DNA from: Dehalococcoidia bacterium
GTDB taxonomy: Bacteria > Chloroflexota > Dehalococcoidia > UBA3495
DNA length: 44,287 nt
Direction of reading: 5' to 3'
Assembly: GCA_030753265.1 (NCBI GenBank)
Contig: JASMCQ010000016.1
Span: 1 to 44,287 of the forward strand
Made by a program: the position numbers and the translations under genes. Positions 34,283 to 42,558 of this stretch are shown one piece after another (position 1 is the stretch's first letter; each line of letters opens with the position of its first letter). The notes under the pieces were generated by a model. That model did no database searches and was not told the DNA's origin. It worked only from the letters and a program-made list of their open reading frames with translations.

Positions 34283-34832
34283 CAGCTAGATCTTCTTCTT
34301 TCACTTCGGCCTTTTCGGGACGCTGCACGGTGGGAATCAGAATCATCGACAGCGCTCTACCTTCCAATGACGGGGGCTTTTCCAGCCGTACATCATCCTT
34401 CAAGTCGTCGGCCACCCGTTTGAGCACCAGCAGCCCCAACTGCTGGTGGGCGGCTTCCCGACCGCGGAAACGCACGGTCAGCTTAACCTTCGAACCTTCT
34501 AGGATCAACTCGCGGACCTTGCGAGTCTTAGCTTGCAGGTCGTGGGTCCCGATGTTGGGACGGAACCGTACTTCCCGGAGTTCCGTGCTTTTCTGACCCT
34601 TTCTGGACTCCCTCTCTTTTTTCGACGAGAGGTACCGCAGCTTGCCGTAGTCCAGTATCCGGCACACCGGCGGATCAGAGTTGGGCGCCACTTCTACCAG
34701 GTCGAGGTCGGACTCGCGCGCCAATTGCAACGCTTGCTGGAGGTCCATAACTCCGAGCTGCGACCCGTCCTCACCAATCAACCGGACCTTCGGAGTTGAA
34801 ATCCGCTCGTTTACCCGATATTTCCTAGCTAT
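34269..34832 (-). CDS. infC: Translation initiation factor IF-3, AUA start codon
   Basis: IF-3 checks start-codon pairing and keeps subunits apart. The conserved protein begins IARKYRVNERISTPKVRLIG, and continues LVEVAPNSDPPVCRILDYGK, LREVRFRPNIGTHDLQAK, KVKLTVRFRGRE and a C-terminal domain to KT. No ATG, GTG, TTG or CTG precedes the conserved RKYRVNERI in frame; a TAG lies three codons upstream of the ATA at 34832. GGAGGT (34841-34846) stands eight bases before that ATA, ideal spacing. I therefore call AUA as the start (187 aa). In E. coli infC starts with AUU, which lets IF-3 repress itself; AUA would serve the same logic. Confidence 0.9.
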   Translation of the reverse strand: MARKYRVNERISTPKVRLIGEDGSQLGVMDLQQALQLARESDLDLVEVAPNSDPPVCRILDYGKLRYLSSKKERESRKGQKSTELREVRFRPNIGTHDLQAKTRKVRELILEGSKVKLTVRFRGREAAHQQLGLLVLKRVADDLKDDVRLEKPPSLEGRALSMILIPTVQRPEKAEVKEEDLADAKT

Positions 34833-34867
34833 GCCCTTCTACCTCCGGGTGATTCCACACACTTCTG

Positions 34868-34914
34868 AGAGTAATTGTTCGATTTACTCTAGCACAAGCC
34901 CAACCGAACGTCAA
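34868..34914 (-). promoter_or_regulatory. infC promoter with overlapping inverted repeat
   Basis: On the minus strand TTGACG (34909-34914) and TAGAGT (34886-34891) are 17 bases apart, inside the 3' end of the upstream peptidase gene. An inverted repeat AGAGTAA (34868-34874) / TTACTCT (34884-34890) overlaps the -10 box and the expected start near 34879. It could be an operator or a leader hairpin. Confidence 0.6.
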
Positions 34915-36362
34915 TCTGGACGTGAATTCCCAGGCTTGGCGCCGGAAAGCGGCCCATCGACCGCAACTATGCGCCGGGACTGTGGGCCTGGCCCGGCCTG
35001 TCCTTCGCCAAATCGTCGTAGAAGCTTGTATATTCCGTCGCTACCGAAGGTAAGGGCTGCGATCGGGATCCTTTCATCTGGACCGTGGATGGTCTTGGCG
35101 AACTCGAAGTCCGGTGGCAGAGCCATGGGTAGGAACCCATAGGTCTGGATGCCCAACCTGGAGAAAAAGCGGCCGTCGGTGGAGGCCGGCAGCAGCATGG
35201 GGACAGGCACCGCCTTCGGGTCGGCCTGGCGCAATACATCGGCCAACGTGTCAAACAGCCCCAGGTCGGGCTCTTCGGGGCTGGGATCGTGGTAAACGAC
35301 CTCCAGTTCCACCGCCCCGCCCAAGATGGGGCGCAGTTCGGATATCAGGTCGTCGGGCCCGTATCCAGGGAGCAGTCGGCAGTCCAGCCCGAGGCTGATC
35401 TCGCCGGGGACGACGTTGAACCCTTCGCCTCCCCGGACAACGGTGGCGGTGGCCGTGTTACGGAGTAGGGGCTCGAATATCCGGCGCCGGCCGCCCAGCA
35501 GCTTGAGCGTTAGGCCGGTCAGCGGTGGGTTCAGGAGCAGCCGGAGCAGGGCGCCCTGAGGAAAGGCTAGGTTCGAGACGATGGCGCGAAGCATCCGCCG
35601 GGTTGCCGGGGTGACGTGTACCGGCATCCGGCGGTTTTCCAGCCGAAGCAGCGCCCGGGCCAGTTGGGCCATCGCGCCGCCCTTGCTGGCGAGGGCGCCA
35701 TGCCCCCCGGGCGCCCGGACGGATGCCCGCAGCACGCATATCTGTTTCTCGGTGACCATGATGGGGTAGAACCGGCGGTTGCCCAGGGGGAAGCTGAACC
35801 CGCCAAACTCTCCGATGGCGTAGCGAATGCCCTGAAACAGGTGCCCCTGGCTCTCCACCAGGTACCTGGCGCCGTATTCGCCGCCCCTCTCTTCGTCGCT
35901 AACCAGCGCCAGGACGACGTCCCCCGGCAGGGGAAGGGCTTCCGCTTTCGCCCGCAGAAAGGCGGTCAGCATCATCGCGATGCCGCCTTTCATGTCCAGG
36001 GCGCCCCGGCCCCAGACGTAGCCATCCACTATCCTTCCCTCAAAAGGCGGGTGCCGCCATTCTCGCGGGTCTGCCGGCACCACGTCCACATGTCCCTGGA
36101 GCAGCAGGGGCGGCGCATCGCCCCGGCCCGAAAGCTTGGCGATCAAGTTGGGCCGGTCCGGAGAGCGACCGACGAGTTGGGCGTCGCAACCGGCGTCCGT
36201 CAGCAGCCGGTGAATGTAGGCGAGGCACTCCCTCTCGTTCCCGGGTGGGTTGGTGGTGTCGAAACGAATGAGGGTTTGCAGCAGTTCTGCTATCCGGTTG
36301 GGCCCGCCGGTGAGAGCGATCGGCGACGGGGTTGGCACTCCTGACTCTCCGCTACTGAGCAT
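34911..36362 (-). CDS. M20 family metallopeptidase (ArgE/DapE/carboxypeptidase type)
   Basis: A two-zinc aminoacylase or dipeptidase. The 483-aa protein has LLLQGHVDVVPADP with the first metal-binding His and the catalytic Asp. WGRGALDMKGGIAMML supplies the bridging Asp, and LALVSDEERGGEYGARYL the Glu-Glu pair. The smaller lid domain follows (RASVRAPGGHGA). Near the C terminus the last ligand lies in FAKTIHGPDERIPI. The substrate is unknown. I start at ATG 36362; no ribosome binding site is clear, but an extended -10 (TGATATGCT) lies close upstream, giving a leader of about 14 bases. The region before it is not conserved protein. Its 3' end contains the infC promoter. Confidence 0.88.
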   Translation of the reverse strand: MLSSGESGVPTPSPIALTGGPNRIAELLQTLIRFDTTNPPGNERECLAYIHRLLTDAGCDAQLVGRSPDRPNLIAKLSGRGDAPPLLLQGHVDVVPADPREWRHPPFEGRIVDGYVWGRGALDMKGGIAMMLTAFLRAKAEALPLPGDVVLALVSDEERGGEYGARYLVESQGHLFQGIRYAIGEFGGFSFPLGNRRFYPIMVTEKQICVLRASVRAPGGHGALASKGGAMAQLARALLRLENRRMPVHVTPATRRMLRAIVSNLAFPQGALLRLLLNPPLTGLTLKLLGGRRRIFEPLLRNTATATVVRGGEGFNVVPGEISLGLDCRLLPGYGPDDLISELRPILGGAVELEVVYHDPSPEEPDLGLFDTLADVLRQADPKAVPVPMLLPASTDGRFFSRLGIQTYGFLPMALPPDFEFAKTIHGPDERIPIAALTFGSDGIYKLLRRFGEGQAGPGPQSRRIVAVDGPLSGAKPGNSRPD

Positions 36363-36559
36363 TGCTTGTAAAAAGCATATCAGCCCGGCGAGCCGGCCGC
36401 CATGTCGAGCGCCATTGTAGGCAGGGATCACCCTTACTCCGGATGGGCATTACCATGAAAGCGCTCGGCCAAGGGGTGTCCGGGGGGTGCGAGAGACGGT
36501 CAGGCGGGACCCGCGCCGGAGGATAAGCCGGCCAGAGATGAGGGAAGACGGGGTAGTGA

Positions 36560-37441
36560 CTACTCGGGAGAGCCGAGGTCCCCGCCCAGTTCCCTCAGGA
36601 AATCCTCGACCTTGGAAGACAAGGGTGGCGGCGGCGGTTGATCTTGCTGCTGCTCCTTGTCGTAACGTTCCTCCAGTCGCTTGAGCAAGGACGAAACCTC
36701 TGAGGCGTCGGCGACGATGTTCTCGAGGGCGGCGTACTGCTGCTCGCCCCGCTGCCGGTCCACCAGACGGGTCGGCAGGTTGTAGAGGCCGCACAGGACC
36801 TCCATGAGCCTGGCCGTTCCGGTGAAGTCTTCGTCCACCTGGAAATACTGGGGTAGGTGGACTACGAAGGTCCGGGTCTCGATCCCAAGTTCCCTGGCTT
36901 GAAGCGTGGCCAGGTAGGTAATGGTAGTCGGTCCTTCGTAGGTGCTGGGGCGAACCTGGACCGCGGGGGACCCTTCCGGCGTCTCGGGCCCGCCGCCGCT
37001 GCCGGAAACCAGCAGTGGCCTGGTGTGGGGGACCATGTCGTACATGGCGCCGATCAGGGAATACCGTTTGACCTGGAAGAACTTGAGCAACTCCAGGATC
37101 GACTCGGTGTAATCTTCGCCATACATGTGGGGTTCCAGCAGGTGGACGAAGATGAGGTCCGGAGCCTCTTCCCGTTTGGCGAAGCGGATTACAGTGTTGG
37201 GGATGGAGTACTCGCGTTGGCCCTTGTTGATGTAGGAACGGGGACGGTACCGCGTGAAGTCAAAGAAGCGGCCGGGGCGGGCCAGTTGGCCCATCTTTTC
37301 GGCGTGCAGGTGCCGCTCCAACCGGCTTAGACTCAGGGTGCCGACGCTTCCCACGTCGGTCCACGGCCTCAGGACGGCCAAGACATGGGGGTCTTTCAGC
37401 TCCGGGATCGGCTCGATAATTTCAAATTCACCCAATCGCAT
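36560..37441 (-). CDS. PAC2 family protein (proteasome assembly chaperone-like)
   Basis: A 293-aa protein of the PAC2 family, related to eukaryotic proteasome assembly chaperone 2 and found widely in archaea, actinobacteria and Chloroflexota. Typical stretches are LKDPHVLAVLRPWTDVGSVG, DLIFVHLLEPHM, VKRYSLIGAMYDMVPHTRPL, TITYLATLQARELGIETRTF and VHLPQYFQVDEDFTGTARLM. The C-terminal ~50 residues are charged and probably coiled coil, ending in a Gln/Pro/Asp-rich tail. Members often contact ATP-grasp ligases or proteasomes, but neither is encoded nearby, so the role here is open. Confidence 0.8.
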   Translation of the reverse strand: MRLGEFEIIEPIPELKDPHVLAVLRPWTDVGSVGTLSLSRLERHLHAEKMGQLARPGRFFDFTRYRPRSYINKGQREYSIPNTVIRFAKREEAPDLIFVHLLEPHMYGEDYTESILELLKFFQVKRYSLIGAMYDMVPHTRPLLVSGSGGGPETPEGSPAVQVRPSTYEGPTTITYLATLQARELGIETRTFVVHLPQYFQVDEDFTGTARLMEVLCGLYNLPTRLVDRQRGEQQYAALENIVADASEVSSLLKRLEERYDKEQQQDQPPPPPLSSKVEDFLRELGGDLGSPE

Positions 37442-37778
37442 GCCACTAGTTTGACAGCCCCTTGCGCCACTTACAAGCCTAGCCGCATACGGGCAAATGG
37501 GAATTTAACAGCTCGGTCCCGGTCTTCGGCCCGGCCCGGCATATCTTCTTCGGGCGCTCCCGTGTGTCGGGCCTGGGCTTTCTGGTATGATACCGTTTTA
37601 GACGCCTGGCCGACTGGGCAGCGTGGTTTTTTCATGTCCGGCCCGGCCAAAGGGTGAGGAACCTGTCGATGCCTCGCTGGGCGGCAGCGGATGGACCGGG
37701 GCTCGAAGGTGCGGCGTCTCCACCTAGCTTTCTGGGGCGGGCCGGTTGGGTGATCTAGAGAGAGTAGTGGACGAAGGA
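37442..37778. other. Divergent gap upstream of the lipoprotein gene, no gene seen
   Basis: TATGAT lies at 37586-37591 without a good -35. A six-T run follows at 37627-37632 after an imperfect GC hairpin, which might be an attenuator or a small RNA end. No protein is supported, and I could not match 4.5S, 6S or RNase P RNA cores. Confidence 0.4.
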
Positions 37779-38531
37779 ATGAGCAGGCCCTCGATAAACC
37801 GGGACCGGCATTGCCGGTCCGCCGGCGGGCTGCTCTGCTCCAGGGAAGCGGTCTCCAGGCTAGCTGGGCGGCGCGCCCGGCTGCTCGTAGCCTCTCTGGC
37901 AGCCCTCTTGCTTGCGGCGTGTGGCGGCGGGGCCACGGCGACCGCGCTACCTACTCCCACGCCCTCACCGGCGCCCACGGCCACACCTCGAATGACCCCG
38001 GCGATCACCCCTACCGGGCCTCCGGTCACCGCCGTGCCGGAAACCAGGGCTCCGGCGCTCCCCGCCTGGCGGTACGTCAACAGCGGCTGGGGGTTGCCCT
38101 CCGGTGATGCACCGGGCGGCGTCTTCGCCGAGCAACTGCGGGGCTTCGTCATCACCAGCCAGGAAGCCTTGGACGCCTTTCAACTGGCTTTCTTGTTGAG
38201 GCGTTCCCTGGGATCAGCCACCAGCCTGGGGCGGGTGGATTTCCCCAACTCCATCCTGCTGGCCGCCTACTACCTCTGGCGGCCCCTCCGGGGCGATCCC
38301 CTCTCGGTCGTGGGTTTCTCCCTGGACGGGCGCCGGGCCGAGGTGCTCCTGGAGTTGGATGACTCGGCCCAGGGTAAAGAGTACCCCTTGCTGCTGGCGC
38401 CCATGGCGATGGTGGCCTTGGACCGGTCGCTGTTTCCGCAAGGAGAGCGCATCGAGTTTGTGTTTCGATTGACCGGGGGGTCGCAGGACGGGGAGCCGCC
38501 GGTGACGGTTTCAACTATCGTAACCCGATAG
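37779..38531 (+). CDS. Secreted lipoprotein of unknown function
   Basis: A basic N terminus (RLAGRRAR) is followed by a hydrophobic stretch and the lipobox LLLAAC, after which the mature protein begins CGGGATATALP. A Thr/Pro/Ala linker of about 45 residues (PTPTPSPAPTATP) probably spans the envelope. The C-terminal ~140 residues form a compact domain with ITSQEALDAFQLAFLLRR, DFPNSILLAAYYLWRPLRG and SVVGFSLDGRRAEVLLEL. I do not recognise the domain. I take ATG 37779 (250 aa), but TTG 37746 and GTG 37767 are in frame, so the start is uncertain. Its end converges on the amidohydrolase gene 63 bases away. Confidence 0.75.
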   Translation: MSRPSINRDRHCRSAGGLLCSREAVSRLAGRRARLLVASLAALLLAACGGGATATALPTPTPSPAPTATPRMTPAITPTGPPVTAVPETRAPALPAWRYVNSGWGLPSGDAPGGVFAEQLRGFVITSQEALDAFQLAFLLRRSLGSATSLGRVDFPNSILLAAYYLWRPLRGDPLSVVGFSLDGRRAEVLLELDDSAQGKEYPLLLAPMAMVALDRSLFPQGERIEFVFRLTGGSQDGEPPVTVSTIVTR

Positions 38532-38594
38532 TTGACCGGCGGCGGAGCGCCCGGAGTCCCGTTGGGGTTGGCGCCGGCCGTTCGGGATGGCTCC

Positions 38595-39776
38595 TCAGCA
38601 CTCGCCCGTTTCGGTCAAGTGCCCTTCCCGCCACGCCACCGCGCCCTCGCGCACGGTGAGGTAGGGGTCCAAACGCATCTCGCCCTTCACGGTGTGCCCC
38701 GCCATGTCGTGCCAGGTGAAGTGGCCTTCCAGCGTGTCGAATACCGCGGCGTCGCCGGCCATCCCCTCGGCCAGTGAACCCAGGGAGTCCTGCAAGCCCA
38801 GCACCTGGGCGGGCCGGCTGGTGGCGGCAAATATCGCGTCCTTCAGAGGCAGGCCCAGGGCGTGGAACTGGCTCACCAGGTCATTCATCCGGTAGACGGT
38901 GCGCTCCGGCGGTGGAACGTGAATGTCGGTGCTGATGGTGTCTGGTAAGAATCCCTGGCTCAGGGCCGCTCTTACCACTTCGATGTCGCAGTGTACCCCG
39001 GCGTGGGCCACGTCCATGATCACCCCACGGTCGGCGGCGGCCCGCACCTCGGGGCGGATCTTCCCGCGTCCGTCGAGGATCGACTCGGGGTTCCCGTTGA
39101 AGGCGTGGGTGCAGATGTCCCCGGGACCCAGGTAATCCAGCACCTGGGGCAACGGAATCGGCGTGCCGCTCACGTGGACCATGAGGCGGCTCCCCGACTG
39201 GTCGACGGCGGCCCGGGCTGCCTGCATGGCCGCGGGGGCGTTCCAATAGGCCACGGCGTTGATGTGCATCCGGACCTTGACCCCGAAGCAGAACCCCGGG
39301 TTGCTCTTGACGGCGTCGGCGGTCTGGTCCACATCGATGATCCTCATGTCGTGCAACCCGCCGCCCAGGAGCCGGTTGGCGGCCAAGCCTATCCCCGAGA
39401 TGTGGAGAAAGGCCAGGAGCCGGGTGCGTTGGGTGGGGAACACGTAGTCCCGCATCGCCACGTAGTTCTGAAACCCGGCGCTGCCGGCGTCGACACCGGT
39501 AGTGGTCCCCGACGCCAGGCATATGTTGTCGGGATGAACCCCGGAGGCGTTGCCTCCGTGGTAGAAATGACCGTGGAGGTCGATGAGGCCGGGGGTAATC
39601 AGCTTGCCCGGCACATCGATGGCCGTGGCCGCCGATGCCGGGTCGATGCGGTCCGCCACCCGGGCCACCAGTCCGTTTTTGAAAGCTACATCACGGCGGT
39701 CATTGATACCTTGGGCTGGGTCCAGCAGCGTGCCCCCGGTCAACAAGAGATCATACACTGACGGTGCAGTCGTCAT
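38595..39776 (-). CDS. Amidohydrolase/deacetylase family metallohydrolase
   Basis: A 393-aa TIM-barrel metalloenzyme of the dihydroorotase-like amidohydrolase group. The first metal motif is IDLHGHFY (His68, His70). GVKVRM contains the Lys likely to be carboxylated, LMVHVSG and ICTHAFNG supply the next His residues, and ISTDIH the catalytic Asp. The N terminus (DLLLTGGTLLDPAQG) and C terminus (EGMAGDAAVFD) form the small beta-sandwich. Substrate unknown. ATG 39776 follows GGGGGGGGCGCC; an upstream TTG (39812) is also possible. Confidence 0.85.
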   Translation of the reverse strand: MTTAPSVYDLLLTGGTLLDPAQGINDRRDVAFKNGLVARVADRIDPASAATAIDVPGKLITPGLIDLHGHFYHGGNASGVHPDNICLASGTTTGVDAGSAGFQNYVAMRDYVFPTQRTRLLAFLHISGIGLAANRLLGGGLHDMRIIDVDQTADAVKSNPGFCFGVKVRMHINAVAYWNAPAAMQAARAAVDQSGSRLMVHVSGTPIPLPQVLDYLGPGDICTHAFNGNPESILDGRGKIRPEVRAAADRGVIMDVAHAGVHCDIEVVRAALSQGFLPDTISTDIHVPPPERTVYRMNDLVSQFHALGLPLKDAIFAATSRPAQVLGLQDSLGSLAEGMAGDAAVFDTLEGHFTWHDMAGHTVKGEMRLDPYLTVREGAVAWREGHLTETGEC

Positions 39777-39968
39777 GGCGCCCCCCCCTTTTGCAGTCTG
39801 GTTGTCCGTCAAAAGAACTCACCTGATGCCGTCTTTCACCCGGCAGAAGGGTCCCTGACGGGCGTGAGGTCCAGCTCCAGGCACTTGCCGAGGTTCCCCG
39901 CGGGCGGAAAGGGACCGGAGCCGGGTGGTGGCGTTGCTAAGAGGGCGGCAGGCCGAATCGGCGGGTGG

Positions 39969-40415
39969 CTACGAGGCCTCTTCGTCCGGCTCCGAGTACT
40001 CGAGACGGCGCAGCCGCGGATAGACCAGCTCTTTGGGGCGCTCCAGGTCTTCGTCCGAGATGTCGGCGGACTCCTGTACCGGCCGGCAGCCCCATTTCTC
40101 GATTGCCTTCTGGACCAGTAACCGGACCACCTGAGGTGACCGGCCTTCAAGCCGGCCCAACTGGTAAGCAAGGGTGACCGCCAGTTGGCTCCGGGCGATC
40201 TGGTCGAAGGCCGCAGGGTCGGTCAGGTCTTCGGGCATGTCCCCGCACTGCTCCAGAAAGTCGTCGAGCACCTGGCCGATGACGTCCGGCAGGTTGGCCA
40301 GTTCAATCTCCACCATGTACCCGGTGAGGGTGTCGGCCAGTTCTATTATGCCCTCGTCCGGCAAAACCTGGCCGTGGAGGTTTACGTGCCTGGCGTCAGT
40401 CTGGTCATCGGCCAT
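39969..40415 (-). CDS. Unrecognised acidic 148-aa protein
   Basis: No family is recognised. The protein is acidic at both ends (MADDQTDARH; YSEPDEEAS), soluble, and mainly helical by composition. Notable segments are IELADTLTGYMVEIELANL, GQVLDDFLEQCGDMPEDL and QLGRLEGRSPQVVRLLVQKA. The ATG at 40415 follows GGGAGACAACGGTAA. It lies between two metal-dependent hydrolase genes on the same strand with gaps of ~160-190 bases either side, so it is probably transcribed on its own. Confidence 0.65.
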   Translation of the reverse strand: MADDQTDARHVNLHGQVLPDEGIIELADTLTGYMVEIELANLPDVIGQVLDDFLEQCGDMPEDLTDPAAFDQIARSQLAVTLAYQLGRLEGRSPQVVRLLVQKAIEKWGCRPVQESADISDEDLERPKELVYPRLRRLEYSEPDEEAS

Positions 40416-40578
40416 TTACCGTTGTCTCCCTGTCCAGCAAACTGAAGCTGACTCGAATCCGAAATACAAGCCAGCGATTATTTTAGCACGGCTGCTCAAG
40501 GGTGGAAGGCCGGCGGTGGGATGGAATAAAGGGATGCGAAACCAGGCTATTTCTTTAACCTTCGCGCCTGAGGCTCGA

Positions 40579-41280
40579 TCAGCTACCGATGGCGACGGTG
40601 GTCAGCCCCTGGACGACTGGCCCGATGATGCCCCAGAGGACTCCCACGCCGAAAGCGTAGTCGAGCATGACCAGCATTACCAGGAGCGCCGGGCCCTGTC
40701 GCTGAAACCGGGCGTAGGCCACCGCCCGGTCGGCGGGTATCAGGCCGGCCAGCACCTTGGAGCCGTCTAGAGGGGCCAGCGGTATCACGTTGAATACGGC
40801 CAGGAGCAAATTGAAGAAAATAACCAGCCCCAGGATATCCGCCAGGCCCTCCCGGAAGCCGCCGGTCATCACGTGGGTGATCCGGTGCAGGGCGGGATGA
40901 GTCGAGCCGAGCAGGCCGAGTTTGATGGGCAGAGCCAGCATAAACGCGAGCACCAGGTTGGACAACGGCCCCGCGGCGGCCACGAGGGCGTTCCCCGTCT
41001 TACCGTGGGCCAGACGGCCCGGATCGACTGGAACCGGCTTGCCCCAGCCGAACCCCGCCACCAGCAGCATCATCGTGCCGCCCGGGTCCAGGTGCCGGAG
41101 GGGGTTGAGACTGACGCGCCCCAGCCGCTTCGCTGTGCTGTCGCCCAGGCCGTTGGCCACCATGGCGTGGCTGAATTCGTGGACGGTGATGGCCACGATC
41201 AGGGAGAAGCTGACCAACACCGCCAGGCGCACGAAGCCGGCGGGGTCGTCGACGATCAGCCGGTAAGAGCCGAGCAGCAT
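40579..41280 (-). CDS. Site-2 protease family (M50B) membrane metalloprotease
   Basis: A 233-aa compact relative of Rip/SpoIVFB-type proteases. VHEFSHA (His34, Glu35, His38) is in the first membrane helix and NVIPLAPLDGSK, with its Asp ligand, in a later one. Between them LGRVSLNPLRHLDPGGT and GWGKPVPVDP are typical of this subgroup. About five hydrophobic segments and no PDZ domain are seen, unlike the longer RseP at 20.9 kb. Substrate unknown. Confidence 0.9.
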   Translation of the reverse strand: MLLGSYRLIVDDPAGFVRLAVLVSFSLIVAITVHEFSHAMVANGLGDSTAKRLGRVSLNPLRHLDPGGTMMLLVAGFGWGKPVPVDPGRLAHGKTGNALVAAAGPLSNLVLAFMLALPIKLGLLGSTHPALHRITHVMTGGFREGLADILGLVIFFNLLLAVFNVIPLAPLDGSKVLAGLIPADRAVAYARFQRQGPALLVMLVMLDYAFGVGVLWGIIGPVVQGLTTVAIGS

Positions 41281-41356
41281 TGGCGCTAGGGGCCGGCTGC
41301 CCGAGGCTCAGGGCCCCGGCGCCATCGCCGGGTCACGGCCGGTTGCCTTCCGGGCC

Positions 41357-42139
41357 TCATTCGTCCTCTTCGGGCGGTTCTTCCTCGTGCCCGGCCGCCG
41401 GTTCGGGGAAGAAGACGGAGCTGGGCAGAAGCGCGGCGGCCCGCCCCTTGGCCGGGGGACGCTGTTTGGGCATGTCCAGCAGCGCCGCCTTCAATTTGGC
41501 CAGGCTTTCGACGGCCACCGCACCCACATCGGCCACTAGGGCTTGGACCCCGACTTCGCGGATCGCCTCCAGGTCTTTGGCCCCCGGAAGCTGGGACACC
41601 CCCAGCAGCAGGTACTTGTCCACCCGCTGGCTAATCCCCGCGATGGTGGCCAGGTCCGCCAGGGTCCACGGCGCCGAAACCCCGGTCATGGACAGGAGCA
41701 CCGCGTCGATGGGCAGGGCGTCTATGGCCCGTAATTGCTCGATTTCGATGCTGGGCTCGATGCAGAGGATCCGCGCCATGCCCTCGGACGCCAAGGCGGA
41801 TATAGGCGTCCCCCCCAAGTTGAAGGCGAGCAGGTCGCTGCCCCCATCTTCATAGGTCCGGGCATCATCGTCGGTCAAAGAAGAAACACAGAGACCCCAG
41901 GGAATTGCCTCACCGAGCGACGAGCCTATTTCACTAAGTGGCGGCGACCCGCTGGCTAACGAGATCAGGGCGGCGTCTGGGGCCAGTCCGGCGAGGGCTC
42001 CCAGGCCGGCCGCGTAGTCGCCGGAAATCAGACCCACCAGGGCCATACCGGGTGTCTTTTGGGCGCGCGGCGCCCCAAATCCCATCGGAGCCGGCGCGCC
42101 AAGGCTGATCCGCTCTAAACGGTCTAGAAACTTGCTCAT
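41357..42139 (-). CDS. Unrecognised 260-aa protein, barrel-like pattern
   Basis: I do not recognise the family. The sequence alternates short hydrophobic strands and helices in a way that resembles a TIM barrel: MALVGLISGDYAAGLGAL, DLLAFNLGGTPISAL, ARILCIEPSIEIEQLRAI, DAVLLSMTG, KYLLLGVSQLPGAKDLEAI and VQALVADVGAVAVESLAKLK. The C terminus is acidic and Pro-rich (HEEEPPEEDE). ATG 42139 has GGAAGGA just before it and is preferred over an upstream GTG at 42196. Codon use matches the region, so it is genuine. Confidence 0.65.
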   Translation of the reverse strand: MSKFLDRLERISLGAPAPMGFGAPRAQKTPGMALVGLISGDYAAGLGALAGLAPDAALISLASGSPPLSEIGSSLGEAIPWGLCVSSLTDDDARTYEDGGSDLLAFNLGGTPISALASEGMARILCIEPSIEIEQLRAIDALPIDAVLLSMTGVSAPWTLADLATIAGISQRVDKYLLLGVSQLPGAKDLEAIREVGVQALVADVGAVAVESLAKLKAALLDMPKQRPPAKGRAAALLPSSVFFPEPAAGHEEEPPEEDE

Positions 42140-42328
42140 CCATTCCTTCCACGTATCAGATGTTGTATCTATTCGCGGCGTTCCATCCGTTCCCACCGCC
42201 GGTCTCCCGGAATTCTCCGGGCACCCCTCAAGGCCCCTGGCCGGCAGGTTGCTGGTAACGGGATGTCGTCACGGCTGATTATAAACCATGGAGACCGGTT
42301 TGTCGGCCCAGGCGGCCCGTGAGCCCGA

Positions 42329-42396
42329 GCCCTCACCCTCGGTCCCTCTCCCATTGGGAGAGGGATGCCCTGGCGCAGGCTGGGCTGGGTGAGGGC
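42329..42396. repeat. Dispersed palindromic repeat (GCCCTCACCC ... GGGTGAGGGC)
   Basis: GCCCTCACCC at the left end faces GGGTGAGGGC at the right. In the middle CCCTCTCCCA-t-TGGGAGAGGG (42344-42364) is a perfect ten-base inverted repeat. Elements of this 'CCCTCACCC...CTCTCCC' type are common intergenic repeats in many bacteria. Confidence 0.75.
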
Positions 42397-42481
42397 GTCC
42401 CGCGGCGGGTTTCGGGCGTCGCTGGCCCATCATTCTAAGGAAACCGGTCAGGCCCAGGCGAAAACCAGCAGTACCCTCGGG

Positions 42482-42510
42482 TTACCTTCGTCAGATGGCC
42501 GTAGTACAAT
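42482..42510 (+). promoter_or_regulatory. Candidate promoter of the GrdB-like selenoprotein gene
   Basis: TTACCT (42482-42487) and TACAAT (42505-42510) are 17 bases apart. The -10 is good and the -35 weak. The leader would be about 42 bases. Confidence 0.45.
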
Positions 42511-42558
42511 ACGCTGGCCGGCAGGTCCGGCGACTTTAGCAGGCTGACTGGAGTGAAT

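Larger units (their letters stand above)
42140..42558. other. Gap holding a palindromic repeat and the promoter of the GrdB-like gene
   Basis: Contains the dispersed palindrome at 42329-42396 and a promoter at 42482-42510. No protein is supported. Confidence 0.55.

Noticed and set aside
37586..37632. A small RNA gene between TATGAT and the T-run
   Set aside because: The product would be only about 35 bases, the -35 is poor and the hairpin is imperfect, so it is mentioned only as a gap feature.
38512..38533. AACTATCG / CGATAGTT hairpin as a terminator of the lipoprotein gene
   Set aside because: It includes the stop codon and has no T-run, so termination cannot be supported.
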